From assembly GCA_021781855.1 (NCBI GenBank), contig JAJXWC010000170.1, positions 1-5,003 of the forward strand: a stretch of DNA of 5,003 nucleotides, in the 5' to 3' direction. This document shows, in pieces, positions 4,833 through 5,003 of the stretch (its first letter is position 1; each line of letters starts with the position of its first letter). The translations under genes were made by a program, and so were the position numbers. The DNA is from Bacillota bacterium. GTDB taxonomy: Bacteria > Bacillota > Bacilli > Lactobacillales > Streptococcaceae. A model generated the notes under the pieces. That model worked only from the letters and a program-made list of their open reading frames with translations. It made no database searches and was not told the origin of the DNA.

Positions 4833-5003
4833 AGCAGAGACTTATTTAGTGAGAGTTGAAATTCCCTCCAAGTTTAGGGTACAACCTCTAGGTGAAAAAA
4901 TAAGCGACCTGTAAACGGCTGAAGCCGCAATAGTCTGCTTAGCATCTTTAATATGAGGTTCCCCTGTCCATCTACGCTATCCATTCGCACTATCTCCACT
5001 TTA
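4833..5003. other. Region after the MerR gene; no supported gene
   Basis: No clear terminator follows the regulator. The region has a nested long-range inverted repeat: AAGCAGA (4832-4838) with TCTGCTT (4934-4940), and inside it CTTATTT (4841-4847) with AAATAAG (4898-4904). A small CGGC-TGAA-GCCG hairpin lies at 4916-4927. Two minus-strand frames are open for over 40 codons (one ending at 4842, one reaching the right edge), but neither shows a recognisable protein or a convincing start. It could be a relict or the tail of a gene beyond the edge. Confidence 0.4.

Noticed and set aside
4842..5003. A protein-coding remnant on the minus strand.
   Set aside because: Two different frames are open at once, neither has a start codon with a ribosome site inside the window, and I recognise no family.
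1..5003. CRISPR array, tRNA or rRNA genes.
   Set aside because: I saw no regularly spaced repeats, cloverleaf-like segments or rRNA-like sequence by eye on either strand.

Overview
The window looks like a metal and metalloid resistance island from a low-GC Firmicute, probably a lactic acid bacterium of the Streptococcus/Lactococcus/Enterococcus group. This rests on strong AGGAGG-like ribosome sites, consensus sigma-A promoters, AT-rich intergenic DNA and the style of the proteins. The species, and whether the DNA is plasmid or chromosome, cannot be read from the sequence.

Layout, left to right. Positions 1-1593 hold a minus-strand arsenic operon, transcribed arsR-arsD-arsA. ArsR is the repressor, ArsD the As(III) metallochaperone and ArsA the arsenite-stimulated ATPase. 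ArsA runs off the left edge; the membrane exporter it would power is not in the window. The operon has a near-consensus promoter (TTGACA-N17-TATATT) with two 16-bp palindromes, one inside the spacer and one over the expected start site. Positions 1594-2042 are a 449-bp intergenic region. It carries that promoter, a minus-strand intrinsic terminator (1874-1898) and a possible short transcription unit just upstream of the terminator.

Positions 2043-3959 (minus) encode a 638-residue P1B-type ATPase. It has an SPC transmembrane motif, a C-terminal HEGST motif and no N-terminal metal-binding domain. This is the P1B-4 pattern (PfeT/ZosA, FrvA, PmtA, CoaT), so Fe(II), Co(II) or a related divalent ion is a better guess than the Cd/Zn/Pb label such genes often receive. 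A MerR-family regulator at 4044-4832 (plus) is divergent from it. The 84-bp gap between the two start codons holds a MerR-style promoter for the ATPase with a 19-bp spacer (TTGACC-N19-TATACT). The regulator lacks the usual metal-binding cysteines and has a long C-terminal domain. Positions 4833-5003 hold no gene I can support.

How it fits together: the left module senses As(III)/Sb(III) and drives their extrusion. The right module appears to be a separately controlled cation efflux unit, insulated from ars by the terminator. The ars genes are clearly richer in G+C than the right module (29/60 in one sample line against 22/60 and 18/60), so the modules may have different origins. The most notable points are the P1B-4 ATPase paired with an atypical MerR regulator, and an ArsR with two separate cysteine clusters.
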